A stretch of 64,000 bases of DNA from Datisca glomerata (lineage: Eukaryota > Streptophyta > Magnoliopsida > Cucurbitales > Datiscaceae): contig QANY01003937.1 of assembly GCA_003255025.1 (NCBI GenBank), positions 124,001 to 188,000 of the forward strand. The letters run 5' to 3'. The notes beneath the pieces are model-generated. The model was given only the letters and a program-made list of their open reading frames with translations. It was not told the origin of the DNA and made no database searches. A program made the position numbers and the translations under genes. Below, in pieces: positions 48,854-60,423 of the stretch. Numbering within the stretch: the first letter of the stretch is position 1; each line of letters begins with the position of its first letter.

Positions 48854-49860
48854 CTAGATTTAAACCACGTGCGTTGCAAGGATAAAACCATAGACAAATA
48901 ACCAAAAAATGGTTTCCATTTGAATAGAACAAAGATGATAAAATAACTAATTTGATAAATTGATAAAAAAATATATATCAATATAAATAATGTAAAGAGA
49001 AATTATATTAACTTTTAAAACAAATAATGATCATTAGATACAATCTAGGTAAAGAAAAACATATAAAATGAAATAATACAAAATTGATGATTTTTTATGA
49101 TATGCAAAAGCAAACATGCATAATAGAATGATTGGTGGTAAGGAGAATAGTGAGGAAAATTGATGGGCAGATTTAGATTGATACTGAGCCAGATTTAAAT
49201 AGAAGATTTTCTTGCATTAGTATAACATAAATTTACAAACGTTGTTATTTAGATGTTCAATAGAATTTATAGTTAATGCAGATACTTAATAGATGATTTT
49301 ATATTAATTATGTTATTATTTTCATATTATAGTGGTTTTGACTTAATTATAATTATATTACAAAATGTTCCTAACTTTTGACCGTTATTTAGTTCTTACA
49401 TTGCATTATTAATGATCCGTTATCATCAATGTATATTTTAATATTTTAATTTCATTTTCTATAATGAAATTAGTAATTTATGTATTTGAATCAATTCAAA
49501 CTTTTTTGTTAATGATGAGCGTAATGGTAAATCTGATTATATACCTTCCATAATTTATGTTTTGCTACCGTTCATATGGATTTCATTTTTCTAATTTCGA
49601 TTTATGAGATAAAATTAATAGTTTATGTATTTGAATATATCAATTTAAATTGTCAGGAATTTTCGATGATTGCAATGGTAAATCTGGTATTGCCTATCTT
49701 TCATAATTGGTGGTAAGAATCATTGCTAATTTCAGTTAGTGAAATTAGTAATTTATGTGTTTGAATATGTCAATTTCTAATTGATCTAATTATATGCTTA
49801 ATAATTCGTTATAGTTAATATGAATTTATCATTATATGGAATTTCAAAGTAAAAAGTAAG
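48854..49860 (-). mobile_element. Helitron-like 3' terminus, body undefined
   Basis: Minus-strand reading ends CCTTGCAACGCACGTGGTTT-AAATCTAG with a T following (48854-48890), close to the hairpin plus CTAG terminus of plant Helitrons. The partner 5' end was not found, so the right coordinate is only indicative. It sits 28 bases outside the CACTA element. Confidence 0.4.
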
Positions 49861-50955
49861 GATAGATTCAAACAAAAAATAATATATAGATGACCGATTG
49901 GTATTTGATTTACCCAATATCATTGGTTCTGGACAAACTTTCACCGCAAAATGTGGAATTAGTTAGTGCCAAATATGTAATATATATATANTATATATAT
50001 ATAATATTGATACATTTTTGACAATTTTTGTTGTCCTATATATCTATGGTACAAAATGGGGGTTTTAAAAAAATATTTATCCCACAAAGCAATTAGCTAG
50101 ATTATATGTAACAAATATCAATTTAAATTTGTAACTGCTTCGAGATTTATAACATTTTAATTTTGTGTTGGTCAAAATTATAACATTTATACTCAAGTTG
50201 GAAAGTAGGTATTTTAGGTATTATAATTAATTTGAAGGATATAATAGTAATCATATGCAGTATTCAATAGAGAAACATGGGGATATTTAAAAAATTGCAT
50301 TTAAAATGTTGGATGTAATAATCCATAAAATGTTTTCCAATTTTCTAGACCTTTAGAAGTAGAAGAGATTAAAAAAATATTGAGCGAATTTTTCGTTAAT
50401 CTGAGAGATTGAGGATTGAATAAGAATGTGAACTTAGAAAATTTGAAATAATGAGACGTAATGCACTTTTTTCTTGATATCCATGGGTGTAGGTGGATAT
50501 TTCTTTTGACAAAAAATGATTAGAGGAGTTGATCGCACTACCCGACATAGAAATTTATGTCATATGCCACTATGTCATGGTCCTGCTTACCAAATCCATG
50601 TCGAGGACAAAGTTGATCAAATATATCCGAATAGATGACGATGAGACATAAATATAATACATTTAAAAACTAATAGGATAACTAGAATAATTAACTTTGG
50701 TCAAGAAATTTGAGTCGTTTGTCACTTAAGCCCACCTTTGGAGCGTGTTCGGTTCAACTTGCATACAACTCGACTAATCTTACAAGATTCACGTATCATA
50801 CCCTCAGACGCTTTCCTACAGGCATTATGGTAAAGTGTCAGCTTTAACAATAGAGAGGTGACCCCAATGAATTATTTGCACCCAAGAAGCTTGGAACCTT
50901 TAACTTGAGAAAGAGAGAATATTTGGGTAGTTCGTTTAATGAGAATCTAACATCT
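49861..50955. other. Intergenic, AT-rich, with one N
   Basis: An N lies in a TA repeat at 49991. No gene was seen. The 30-base copy at 50837-50866 is repeated inside the next element at 50997-51026. Confidence 0.5.
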
Positions 50956-51039
50956 TAAGGGCTTGTTTGGTAATCCGTATTGTACAGTACTAAAACGTCA
51001 GCTTTAACAATAGAGAGGTGACCCCACCGAGGAAGACCC

Positions 51040-51820
51040 CGACAAAGACAGACCCACCGACGAAGTCCCCAACGAAGACTTCTTCATTCTTATCGTTGAT
51101 GAAGCTTCTTCCTGCCGTCGATGAAGCTTCTTTCTTCCACCACTTCTTCCTGGTAAGCCTCTTCCTTTTCCTCTTCTTCCCTTTTTATTGTTAGATATGT
51201 GTTCTCATTGGTTCCACTGATTTTGTGTTTGTTAGATCTTCATTTTGGTAATTGTGTTAGATATGATTTTAGCTTTGCCTTTAGATATGGTTTTTGTTAG
51301 ATCAATAGAGGAGGAGTTGATTCGGCAACTATGTTCTTGTTGTTCTGGTTTTGTGGATCTGATTTTTATGTTTCTGGGCAGTTTTGTGTTTGTTCTGGTT
51401 TTGCGGATCTGATTTTAGCTTTAAACGATTATTTTAGTGTTTGTTTTGGTTTTGTGGATCTAATTTTGTGGATCTGAGAAATTTTATTATCAGTTTTATG
51501 CAACATTTACAACTAGTAACTGTAGTTTCTGGCAAATTTTATGATTTTTATGTTTCTGGGCAATTTTAATGTCTAAAACCTGATAAGATGGTTTTATTGC
51601 ATTTGCATAGTAACTAGTGTTTCAGGTCAATTCTGGGCAAGCATAATCTTCCTGAATCTATTTATTGCATTTGCATAGTAACTGTAGTTTTTATTTCTTT
51701 AATTGTATATTAGCAACTATGGATCACAACAATGACTTTAATTGTAGATCAGTAACCTGGATATCATCTTGGCTCTTCTCTATTATTTACTTCTCTAAAA
51801 TATTTTTATTTTGAATAGAG
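51040..51820 (+). other. Harbinger leader with a probable 5' intron
   Basis: A C/A-rich leader with CCCACCGACGAAG repeats ends in TTCCTG|GTAAGC at about 51152, and TTTTGAATAG precedes the transposase ATG. This suggests a spliced 5' untranslated exon. The inferred intron has repeated phrases TTTTGTGGATCTGATTTT. Confidence 0.4.
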
Positions 51821-53121
51821 ATGGATAAGATGAAGCTTTTGATGTATCTTATATTGGAGATGCAGCATTGGAAATGATGAATATGTTCATGATGGCACTA
51901 TATGGATGATAGTTGATATGGTAGAGAAACATTATAAAACTTATTTGTTAGTTGATCGTACATTTACTAATCGAGAAACACAACTACATTATTTGGATAG
52001 TATAATAGAAAATAGTGATAAATCGTGCGTGAATCAACTCGAAATGGATAGAAGAACCTTTGGTATTTTATGTGAATTACTTCATAATGATAGAAGAGTG
52101 AAAAAAGATGGTTTCGTTACTTTAGAGGAGCAAGTGTGCGTATTCTTGCATACACTTGCTCATAATGTAAAGATTCGTACAATGGGTAATAGATTCAAAC
52201 GTTCAGGGGAGACCATAAGTAGGTATTTCAATTCTGTATTACATGAAGTTTTACGACTACAAGGTTGCCTACTTAAACCAGTAACTCCAGTATGATGAGA
52301 GATGGAAATGGTTTAAGGTGTACATTATTTTAAGTTTTTTTCATGAACAACAATAAACGATTTTTATTATTCAAATAATAATTTGAGTGTTAAAATTTAT
52401 ATAAAATTGTTTGGAAGCCATAGAAAGTACTTATATTGATGTTCGTGTCACCGAAAGTGAGAAGCCAAGGTATCGGATAAGAAAGGGAGCAATTGCCACA
52501 AATGTATTGGGCGTTTGTTCCCCGGACACAAAGTTTATATTTGTTCTACTAGGATGGGAAGGATCTGCTTCTGACTCCAGAGTAATTCGAGATGCGCTTA
52601 ATAGACCTAGTGGACTTCAAGTCCCAACGAGTAAGATATGATGGGCTATCTTAAGAAGTCTATCTTTCTATATGTAACCTAATTGGACTGTCTTAAGTAA
52701 TCTAATTGAAACTCCATTTCACAAGTTACTATTATTTTGTAGATGCTAGATACACAAATTGTGAAGGACACGTTATCATTTATCAGAGTGGAGAAATGGG
52801 CGTACACTTTTAAATCATGAAGAACTATTTAATATGAAGCATACAACTGTAAGAAATGTTATACAAGTTCATTTTCGCAATATTACCGCTTGTTGTCTTT
52901 TGCATAATCTGATTAGGACTGAAATGTCAATAGACGCAATTGAAATTGAGCAAGATGAAGTAAATAATGGTCCGACGAATGAGAATGAGATTGATACTAT
53001 TAGGACAATAGACTCATTTGATCAATGGAGTGCATGGAGGAATAATTTAGCTATGCAGATGTATAATGAAAGGAGAATGAACTTAGTCATTAAGATAGAG
53101 TTTTCCTTGTTTCATTTTTAG
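51821..53121 (+). pseudogene. PIF/Harbinger DDE transposase, inactivated
   Basis: After ATG 51821 and early stops, the N-terminal helical region reads NQLEMDRRTFGILCELL...FLHTLAHNVK and FKRSGETISRYFNSVL (51.9-52.3 kb), then DERWKWFK at a former exon end (about 52306). The next exon starts about 52395: NCLEAIESTYIDVRV, RYRIRKGAIATNVLGVC, GWEGSASDSRV. The first catalytic Asp (ALDGTYI in the family) is Glu here and the following Gly is Ser. The second Asp is kept in LDARYTN (about 52.74 kb). The third-acid motif RNVIER is RNVIQV, so the Glu is lost (52.85 kb). A frameshift and a deletion remove the FG...RW...RSxSxYP part before ACCLLHNLIRTEM (52.88 kb). It cannot be catalytically active. Confidence 0.9.
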
Positions 53122-53299
53122 GATTTAGACTTTATTGTTGGATTGAGTTGCCTTATACTTTTATTGTTGGATTGAGTTTCCATATACTTTTATTGTTAGA
53201 TTGAGTTGCAATATACTTTTATTGTTGGATTGAGTTACCATATATTTTTATTTATCTTTGTGGTATTTTTCTTTATTTATTGATTGAGATATGTTTAAT

Positions 53300-54301
53300 T
53301 AGGAATGGATGGGGTTAACAATCAAAATAATGAGCAGACTACACGAAGAACAAGTAGACGTTCTTAGACCAAAATGAAGGAAAAGGAGTTATTGGACATA
53401 CTTGGTGAAGTAGTTGCAGGAGGTCATCGTTGTCATACTGGTTCTTTTAAATCTGGTACTCTAACGCTTATGGAGAAAAGCTTGAATGAAAAGTATCCTG
53501 ACTCTGGGCTAAAGGCTAATCCACATATTGAGTCCAAGTTAAGAAAATGGAAAAAAAAATGTATGGAATTGTTATTGACATGTTGGCCAAGAGAGTTTTT
53601 GGTTAGAATGATGTTAGAAAGTGTGTGGAAGTGGAGAGTAATAAAGTATGGCAAGATTATGTGCAGGTTGAAACTAATGTTATGTTTATTTGGTTTGACG
53701 TCAGGAATATGTTGTCATAATATTAACTTACAATAATCTATTATTCTTGTAGCATACCAAGGATGTAAAAGGATGGAGAGACAAGATTTTTTCATACTAT
53801 GAAAGGTTTGCTCGTATATTTGGTAAGGATCGTGCAACAGGACCTGGTACTGAAACTCCTAATGATATGGTTGAGAACATGAATCGAGAGTATGAGGAGG
53901 CTAATATACATGACATAGGTAAAAATTTGCCTACTTCTCCTTGTTCAGTACCACAAAATTCAAGTTCTCAACAAAGTAACAAGGCTCAGTCTCAACTTAT
54001 TGGTAAAAAGAGAACAAGAGTGGGGAGTAACTTTCATACGGACTTGAATCAGATTGCCAATATTTTTGAGAAAATGTTTGAGAAGTCATTTGAGAGAATG
54101 GAAACAATTAGTAGTAGAATCGTGGGTGATGATAAAAATTACACTGACATTGTTGATGAGTTAAAAGTTTTAGGCTTTGTGTTGATGATGAGATTGATGC
54201 ATTTACTCTCATTCTAGCAAAATCAGAAAATGTGTTGGCTTTAACATCATTGAAGGATGAGCGTGAGCGAGCATTTGTAGCAAAACTACTCCGTCAGAGA
54301 T
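53300..54301 (+). pseudogene. Harbinger-associated Myb/SANT-like protein, inactivated
   Basis: It begins about 53306 (MDGVNNQNNEQTTRRTSRRS), hits a stop, then continues KELLDILGEVVAGGHRCHTG, LKANPHIESKLRKWKKK (53.37-53.56 kb), the Myb_DNA-bind_3-like trihelix part that recognises element ends. After an intron and a frame change come KGWRDKIF-YYERFARIFGKDRATGP and ETPNDMVENMNREYEE (53.77-53.89 kb), then a Ser/Gln linker and a C-terminal helix ending LKDERERAFVAKLLRQR at 54301. The nested hAT-type element lies 45 bases after this end, so it did not cause the inactivation. Confidence 0.82.
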
Positions 54302-54346
54302 GAATTTAGGCTTCCTTTTGTACCTATTTTGTGGATGCCTTGGTGA

Positions 54347-55321
54347 TAGGGGTGTTCAAAAATCATTCAGACCGTTTAATCTGAATCGGTCTGAACTGAA
54401 ATTGATAAGTTTGGGCAGTATTTTCTTGTTAATGGTCGGTTCGAACCTCATTTTAAAAGACATAAATTTTAGACCGGTCCAAAAAAATTATTAGTTCTAG
54501 ACCGATCGTATATTATATATATATATTATAGTTTTAAGTTAAATGAAGTGAAGTCTCTATGTCCCACTCACCTCTCCCTCTCGCCTCCTCTCGACTCTCC
54601 CCCTTTCTCAGCTCAGACTGCTCAGTCAGTCCCTCTCGCCTCTCCCACTTTCCTCTCCATCTCCCTCAGCTTAGTCCGTCTCCCTCAGCTCAGGCTGCCT
54701 CTCAACTATCCCTCTCCCTCAGCCCAGTCCCCCTCCCTCAGCTCAGCTTGCCTCTCGCCTCTCCCTCTCCCTCATCTCAGTCCCTCTCCCTCAGCTCAGA
54801 CTGTCGCTCGCCTCCTCTCGCCTCTCCCTCTCCCTCAGCTCATCCCTCTCCCTTAGCTCAGACCGCCTCTCACCTCTCCCTCTCGCCTCCTTTCGCATTT
54901 CCCACTCCTTCAGCTCAAACTGCTACTTGCATCTCTCTCTCTCTCGCCTCCTTTCGCACCTCCCTCTCCCTCAGCTCAGTCCCTCTCCCTCAGCTCAGAC
55001 TACCTCTCGCCTCTCTCTCTCCCCCTTAGCTCAGTCCCTCTCCCTCAGTAGTCAGTCCCTCTCGCCTCTACCTCTTCCTCAGCTTAGTCCCTCTCCCTCT
55101 CCCTCTCACTTAGCTCAATCCCTCTCCCTCTCCCTCAACTCAATCCCTCTCCGTTAGTCCGTCAAGACAGTCTGAACCGACTGTTGATTCTCGGTTTGGT
55201 CGGTCCGTATTTTTTTCTAAATTTATGGTCAGTTCGATCCTCCATATAGGAGGACCATGATTTTCGGTTTGGTCTTATTTTTCTCCAAAAATTTGACTAG
55301 ACCAACCATTAAACACCCCTA
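54347..55321. mobile_element. Non-autonomous hAT-type element, 975 bases, nested in Harbinger
   Basis: Perfect 10-base termini TAGGGGTGTT...AACACCCCTA and a perfect 8-base target duplication CTTGGTGA (54339-54346 and 55322-55329). It has the same family ends and subterminal GGTCGGTTCG motifs as 39553-40132. No transposase is present. The middle is a pyrimidine-rich minisatellite of about 600 bases. The perfect duplication shows it is younger than the copy at 39.6 kb and younger than its Harbinger host. Confidence 0.92.
54550..55160. repeat. CT-rich minisatellite (CTCTCCCTCAGCTCAGTCC type)
   Basis: About 25 degenerate copies of a unit near 18-24 bases. The long S/P/L-rich plus-strand open frames (54548-54856, 54559-55029, 54927-55157) are translations of it and are not genes. 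Confidence 0.85.
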
Positions 55322-55696
55322 CTTGGTGATTATTTTTTGAATGAATATTATTATAAATTACAAAAAGGAATGATGACGTTTCAAGATCTTTTTTGAAGTA
55401 TTTTAATTATTATTATTATTATTGATTGGTTGAATGATTGTTTATTTTGTAGTTGAAAATGTTAAATAATATGTTAATAAGTTCTAAGCAGACTTGTGTA
55501 AATAAAATTATGATAAACAGTTTTGCAATAATCCAGTACTATGATGTGTCAAACGTTGTACAAGGAATACAATTTTTTAACTAATACAACAACAAACACT
55601 GGACAATATTATTTAATCCAGTACAATACAATATAGTACAGTCTGACAGATTTAGTACAGTAATATCCAGTACTATCATAACTGTCAAACGAGCCC

Positions 55697-56060
55697 TGAA
55701 GAGTTTATTATGTTCGTCACAAGAGAAATCGAATTATGAAACTTACAAAAGAAATAACCTAATTGGTAAGATAGCATAATCTCATTACGTTTTAAAATAA
55801 AAAAAATGTTATTTACACGTTATGATAATATTATATTAATTTAAATTCTCTAAAAAAATTATTCAATAAATATTATGGTATTTTAAAATATATAAATTAA
55901 AAGTATATTAACAAATAATATTAATATACTATAAATATAAAAATACATTAATAGTAGCATTAATAATTTAATACTAAATTATATTATAATTATTTTAATA
56001 TTATAATAATGATATGAATACAAATATATTCATGATATTGTGTGTAAGAATGACATTAAT
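55697..56060. other. AT-rich spacer
   Basis: No gene or repeat recognised. Confidence 0.45.
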
Positions 56061-59000
56061 CATTTATATCTTACTCTTATAAAAGAGTGAGTTTGTAGCT
56101 ACTTGCTTAGGGTCATTTCTCTATTTTGTCCCTGCAATATGCCTTCATTTACATTTTGGGCTGTGTGAGTTTGGTGGTAAAATAGGGTGGAATGAGGGTT
56201 TTATAGGTCATTTAGTTATTGCTTGTCTGATAGAGTGTGTGATTTTTTGTTGATGAATTTGCCCTTCCAAATCTGTAATTTCTTTTCTTTGTATTAGGGG
56301 CGTAGGAGTCATTTCGTTAGTTAAAAATATTGACTAAATTCGAATTGTAGGATCATTTTGATCTGGGTCATTTATTTAGTTATGAGGAGAGATCTAAGTC
56401 GTTTAAATATTTTAATCTGAGCCGTTGATTGGCTAATATACATACCTCTTCTTCTTTAGTTTTAGGGTTTTTTCCTCATCTCCTCTACTTCTCCTCTCTT
56501 TGGCGGTGGTGTTATGGCCTAGGGTTTCTTAGTCTTCTATTCTGCTTGTTTTCGTAGGTGTTGGATGAAACTTTGGTCTTCCTCTTTTTTGTTAGAGTCT
56601 AATTTTAGTGTGGTGGTCGGTGATGGAGGTGGGAATGCCTTTGGTTCGGCTCATCGAACATGTGAGATTTTTGCACCATTTTTTTTGTTTATGTCTTTTG
56701 AAATTTTCATCTTTGGTCTATTCGACAGCGATTAGTTAGGATTTTTTTCATTTTCTTGCTTCAAGGACCGATGTAGTTTTCTTGTCTTATTCGACGGTGA
56801 GGTAAGATTGATGATTTTTATTTTTTTTTCTTTATTTGTTTGAATGGTCTGGGTTGATTTTTAATTTGTTGAGTAATAGAAAAATTAGTTTTGAAGCTTT
56901 GTATTACGACTGTTATAGATTAGAACAGAGGTACCTTTAGTTTGATTTGTCTTTTTCCTTCTTATCTTATATTCTATGCTTTCTCAGTCAAAATAAACGG
57001 TTGTATATCAGGTGGTAGTCCATGTGCCTTCACGTATGTGATTCTGTCGTGGAAGTGCATGTAGAGAGGATTGAACTATTGAGCTTCTGAGCAAGTGGGC
57101 AATCACGTGTATTCAGATGTTAAGCTGTGTATCTTCACGTTAGCTGTTGTATTTGGTTATTAGAGGTAATGATGATTGATTTATCTTATATTCTCAATCA
57201 ATCTATATATATGTGTCTGTTAGTAATGTAGATGTCTGTGTTTTTTGTTATGTTTGTTATGTTTTGCATCCTGATCTAACACTTGTATAGGCTAGGTACT
57301 GTAGGTTATTGTCATGGATGTGCTAATCTCAGCTTCTGAATCCACGGGCAACTATGTGCATTCAGATGTTGAATTCGAGTTGCTTAGCTTCACATCAGAT
57401 GGAACTCACGTGCCTTCACGTTGGAGGTAATGATACTTACTTTGTCTTATTCATTCAATTGTTCTATATATATGTGTGTGTGTTGTTTCTTTGAGAGATG
57501 CTTGGTGTTTGGGTACTTCTGGTAGTGATTCTAATGGTAAAGTATGTCATTCTTCTTCTACTTCTTCTTTTGATTCTCCTTGGACTTCTCCTTGTACTTC
57601 TCCTTTATGGTGATCTTATAGATTATTTTCATTTTCAAACTAAAAACTAAATATGTGTTTCTACTTCTTGATTTTGATGTTCAGCTGCAAGAAGGTATAC
57701 ACGTGGTGTGAGACTCATGTAATTTGTAATTCAAACAATATTTTTTTATGTACCATTGATTTGATTTATTTTTTGGAATTTTTTTCTTTTACTTCTTTTT
57801 TACTGCTGCTATTTGTGATTTGAAATTTTTTCCTTCTCTGATATGGTTTTCATTTTCTATTACTGTCTTATGTTCTGTGATTAATTTCTCTTATGTTTTG
57901 TGGTAGTTCACTGTGAATAATGATTTTTAATTTATGTTTGTATAATTCTAACCTGCTTATATAGTTGATTGTGTCATTTTTTAATAATAATTTGATATTT
58001 AATATTAAAACATATTCAATTATGTCTTGTTATCTTAAATTATTATTTTTTTGTTTAATATATTACTTCTCAGTCAACTCTGTGTTTTTACTAGTTTTCT
58101 GCTTTATTAGTTTCTTTGTTTGTTGCATAGAGATTTAGATTAAACATCTTTGCGACAATTTTAATATATTATCTGTCTCTATGATTTATGTTCATCGTTG
58201 ACTGAAATATTTCTAATTAAGCATTTTTTGCTTATACTGTTAAAATGTTTCTTATAGAAATTTCCGGCCGTTCTTTCTATTTTAGATTATGTTAATCATT
58301 CATTAGTTGTTCATATTGATTGTTCTTTGTATAGCTTTGAGAATTTTGTTGTCTTTGGTGTGATTTTTATGGTTTTAATATGTTTGTATTCATTTTATTT
58401 TAATTTCTCATCTTATACTTTAGAATTTCTTTTGATGACCTGTTATAATTTGTATGACGTAATCTGATGATTTGTCTTGCTTATTTTTTTATTTGGAGAC
58501 ATGCTTATTACCATTTGTTTATCTGGAAAAAGTTTGCAGAACTGATTTCACACAACTTACTGTCTTGCTGCTTCATACATGCTTAAGAATGTTAATATGA
58601 AGTATAATAAAGATATATGTGAATATTATGGGGATTAGGATTTTTGAATTGGAATTTTATTTGATTGTGGATGGTTAGAGATTTTTGTGGGGAGATCCAA
58701 ACCATAAGATTGAGATTCGAATTTGGAGATTTGTGTTATTTGATTTTATTTGATTGTGAGATGTGTTATTTGATATGTTTTTTTACAGGTTTTTTCTTGG
58801 CTCTATAATTCTTAGTCATTAAACACTTGTTTAAAGATTTGACAAAATATTTATTTACGAGATATCTTGCGCCAGCATTCAAGTATTCGAGGTTTATGCA
58901 TTTAACGAGTCTTTAGTATTGGTCTTTATCTGAATGAGTTGAATATTGTTAAATCTATGTATTTTTTTGTTTTCGTTTTGTTCTTGCCCTGTTGACGTTA

Positions 59001-59670
59001 AGATTTTTATGTTTCAAATTTGTGAGTTTGTCAATAATCGCTTCCTTATTTTGTAATCTAGGTGAGCTTTCTTGGCGTGAGTCTTATCTTTATCTCTGTT
59101 TTATTATTCAGAAAGTTGAGTTTAACGATATAAATCAGTGTATGACTCTATGTTCATTTGTTTATGTTTCCAATAATATGTTTTTGAATGATGAGTCGAA
59201 TTCTTATATTGATTTTCTATTTTGATATTAGTTATTTTTATTTATTTTGATTTTGTAAGACTTAAATTCGTATTATGTATTTTGATATATTTATCTTCTG
59301 ATAAATGTTGAAGATATGAGCATGGAAATGTTAAATATAATATCATCAGAATATCTGACAATTTGGACAATTATTCACCCGATGAGTCATCTACATTAAC
59401 AAGTCTGATAGATATTTCTACTGTTAATGTAGACAGAGGTTGTTCGTCATCCTCCACATGACTACAATAACTATATTTAAAGTTTGTTATAGTAAATATA
59501 TGTAAATATTTTGTATTATAGGATTAATTTTATTGTATGCCTGTTTCTATAATTTTTGAGTGTATATATAAATAATGTATATATCATATAAATAGAAAAG
59601 AAGTCGATACCTTTCTATGTTTTGCTATTGTACAATATATATAATAGTTTTGAGACTCGCAAAAAGAGTA
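56061..59670 (+). other. Unclassified non-coding region, transposon-like (Helitron or gene-capturing element possible)
   Basis: About 3.6 kb with no long open frame. It starts with TCTTACTCTTATAAAAGAGTGAG, which resembles Helitron 5' ends (TC start and a short hairpin), but no matching hairpin-CTAG end was found downstream. T-rich, intron-like stretches alternate with denser segments that end in splice-donor-like GAG|GTAATGAT (57173, 57427). A short open segment at 59317-59460 (about 45 codons, ending CSSSST then a stop) looks exon-like but is not assigned. The SGS3 and DRB fragments follow immediately. Confidence 0.3.
57000..57480 (+). repeat. Two diverged copies of an exon-like segment
   Basis: 57.03-57.23 kb and 57.30-57.48 kb share GAGCTTCTGAGC/GGGCAA...ATTCAGATGTT, then CTTCACGTT...GAGGTAATGAT and a TCTATATATATGTGT tail. 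Both copies keep GAGGTAATGAT, as if an exon and its donor were duplicated. Confidence 0.5.
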
Positions 59671-59678
59671 ATTACTCA

Positions 59679-59981
59679 GGAAATTCTTTGAGATTTTAGA
59701 CACTTTGACTGCTGAAAAATTAGTGAACCTACAAGGCAGCGGCCCTGTCCAGCATGCCAAGGTGGTCCGAGTTCCGTTGAATGGTACAAAGGGTGAAACT
59801 TCACAGAGAACTAGCAAAACTTTTGGATGAGGAGTTACGACGAAGTGGAACATCTGTTATTCCAGCTGGTGAGGCATTTGGAAAATGGAAAGGCTTAAGA
59901 GATGAGAAAAAAGATCATGACATAGTCTGGCCTCCTATGGTTATTATCATGAATACAAAGCTCGATCAAGATGAAAATGAT
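59679..59981 (+). pseudogene. SGS3 fragment (zf-XS zinc finger to start of XS domain)
   Basis: SGS3 is the plant RNA-binding cofactor that works with RDR6 in making double-stranded RNA for tasiRNA and antiviral silencing. The fragment reads FFEILDTLTAEK (59.68-59.72 kb), changes frame to SEPTRQRPCPACQGGP and EWYKG (zf-XS finger CPxC), then changes frame again at 59780 into RVKLHRELAKLLDEELRR, VIPAGEAFGKWKGL and DIVWPPMVIIMNTKLDQDE (start of the XS domain). The second break has lost the usual 15-20 residues between WY-G and VKLHREL. Similarity ends at DEND (about 59979). It covers roughly 95 of about 600 residues and has two frame breaks, so it is a pseudogene fragment. A functional SGS3 must exist elsewhere in the genome. 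Confidence 0.88.
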
Positions 59982-60423
59982 AGTATAAACTTTGTTTTTC
60001 TCTATTTTTGTGTATATAAATACATATCTTCTTAATATATACCTCAAATTTTGAGTGTGCATATCTCTTGTCGAAAGTGCTAACATGCTTGTATTTTGAC
60101 ATCTCAAAATTGTTCATTGTGAGTTAGAGACAAAAGTAAACTCCATTTCACATAAATTCCTAAAAATGTCCTCTCTCTCTCCAAAAGAAAGAACGAAGCT
60201 TTAGATGAGTAACATTTTATTCACAATTGGTGTTTGATTATAAATATTTTCAGTACTATATAGTATTTGATTAATTAAATTTTGTAATACTTGATCTTTA
60301 TTTACCTTATTTTTATTATTTTGTCTTTGCTATCCATTGTATTCATTGATGTTTACACATATATGATTTTTAATCCTTTTCTGAAAGTCTTAATGCTTAA
60401 TGTTTTTTTCTTCATATCCAATC
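59982..60423. other. Spacer between the SGS3 and DRB fragments
   Basis: 442 bases, AT-rich. No similarity to a further gene was recognised. Confidence 0.5.

Larger units (their letters stand above)
50959..55696 (+). mobile_element. PIF/Harbinger DNA transposon with a nested hAT-type element
   Basis: Termini are GGGCTTGTTTGGTA at 50959 and, on the other strand from 55696, GGGCTCGTTTGACAG. Flanks are TAA on the left and TGA on the right, one change from the 3-base TWA duplication typical of the superfamily. The interior carries the two genes expected of an autonomous PIF/Harbinger, a DDE transposase and a Myb/SANT-like DNA-binding protein, both on plus and both decayed. Without the nested 975-base insertion (and its 8-base duplication) the element would be about 3.75 kb. 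Confidence 0.88.

Noticed and set aside
54548..55157. Long S/P/L-rich open frames, possibly proline-rich proteins
   Set aside because: They overlap in two frames and are translations of the CT-rich minisatellite inside the hAT-type element.
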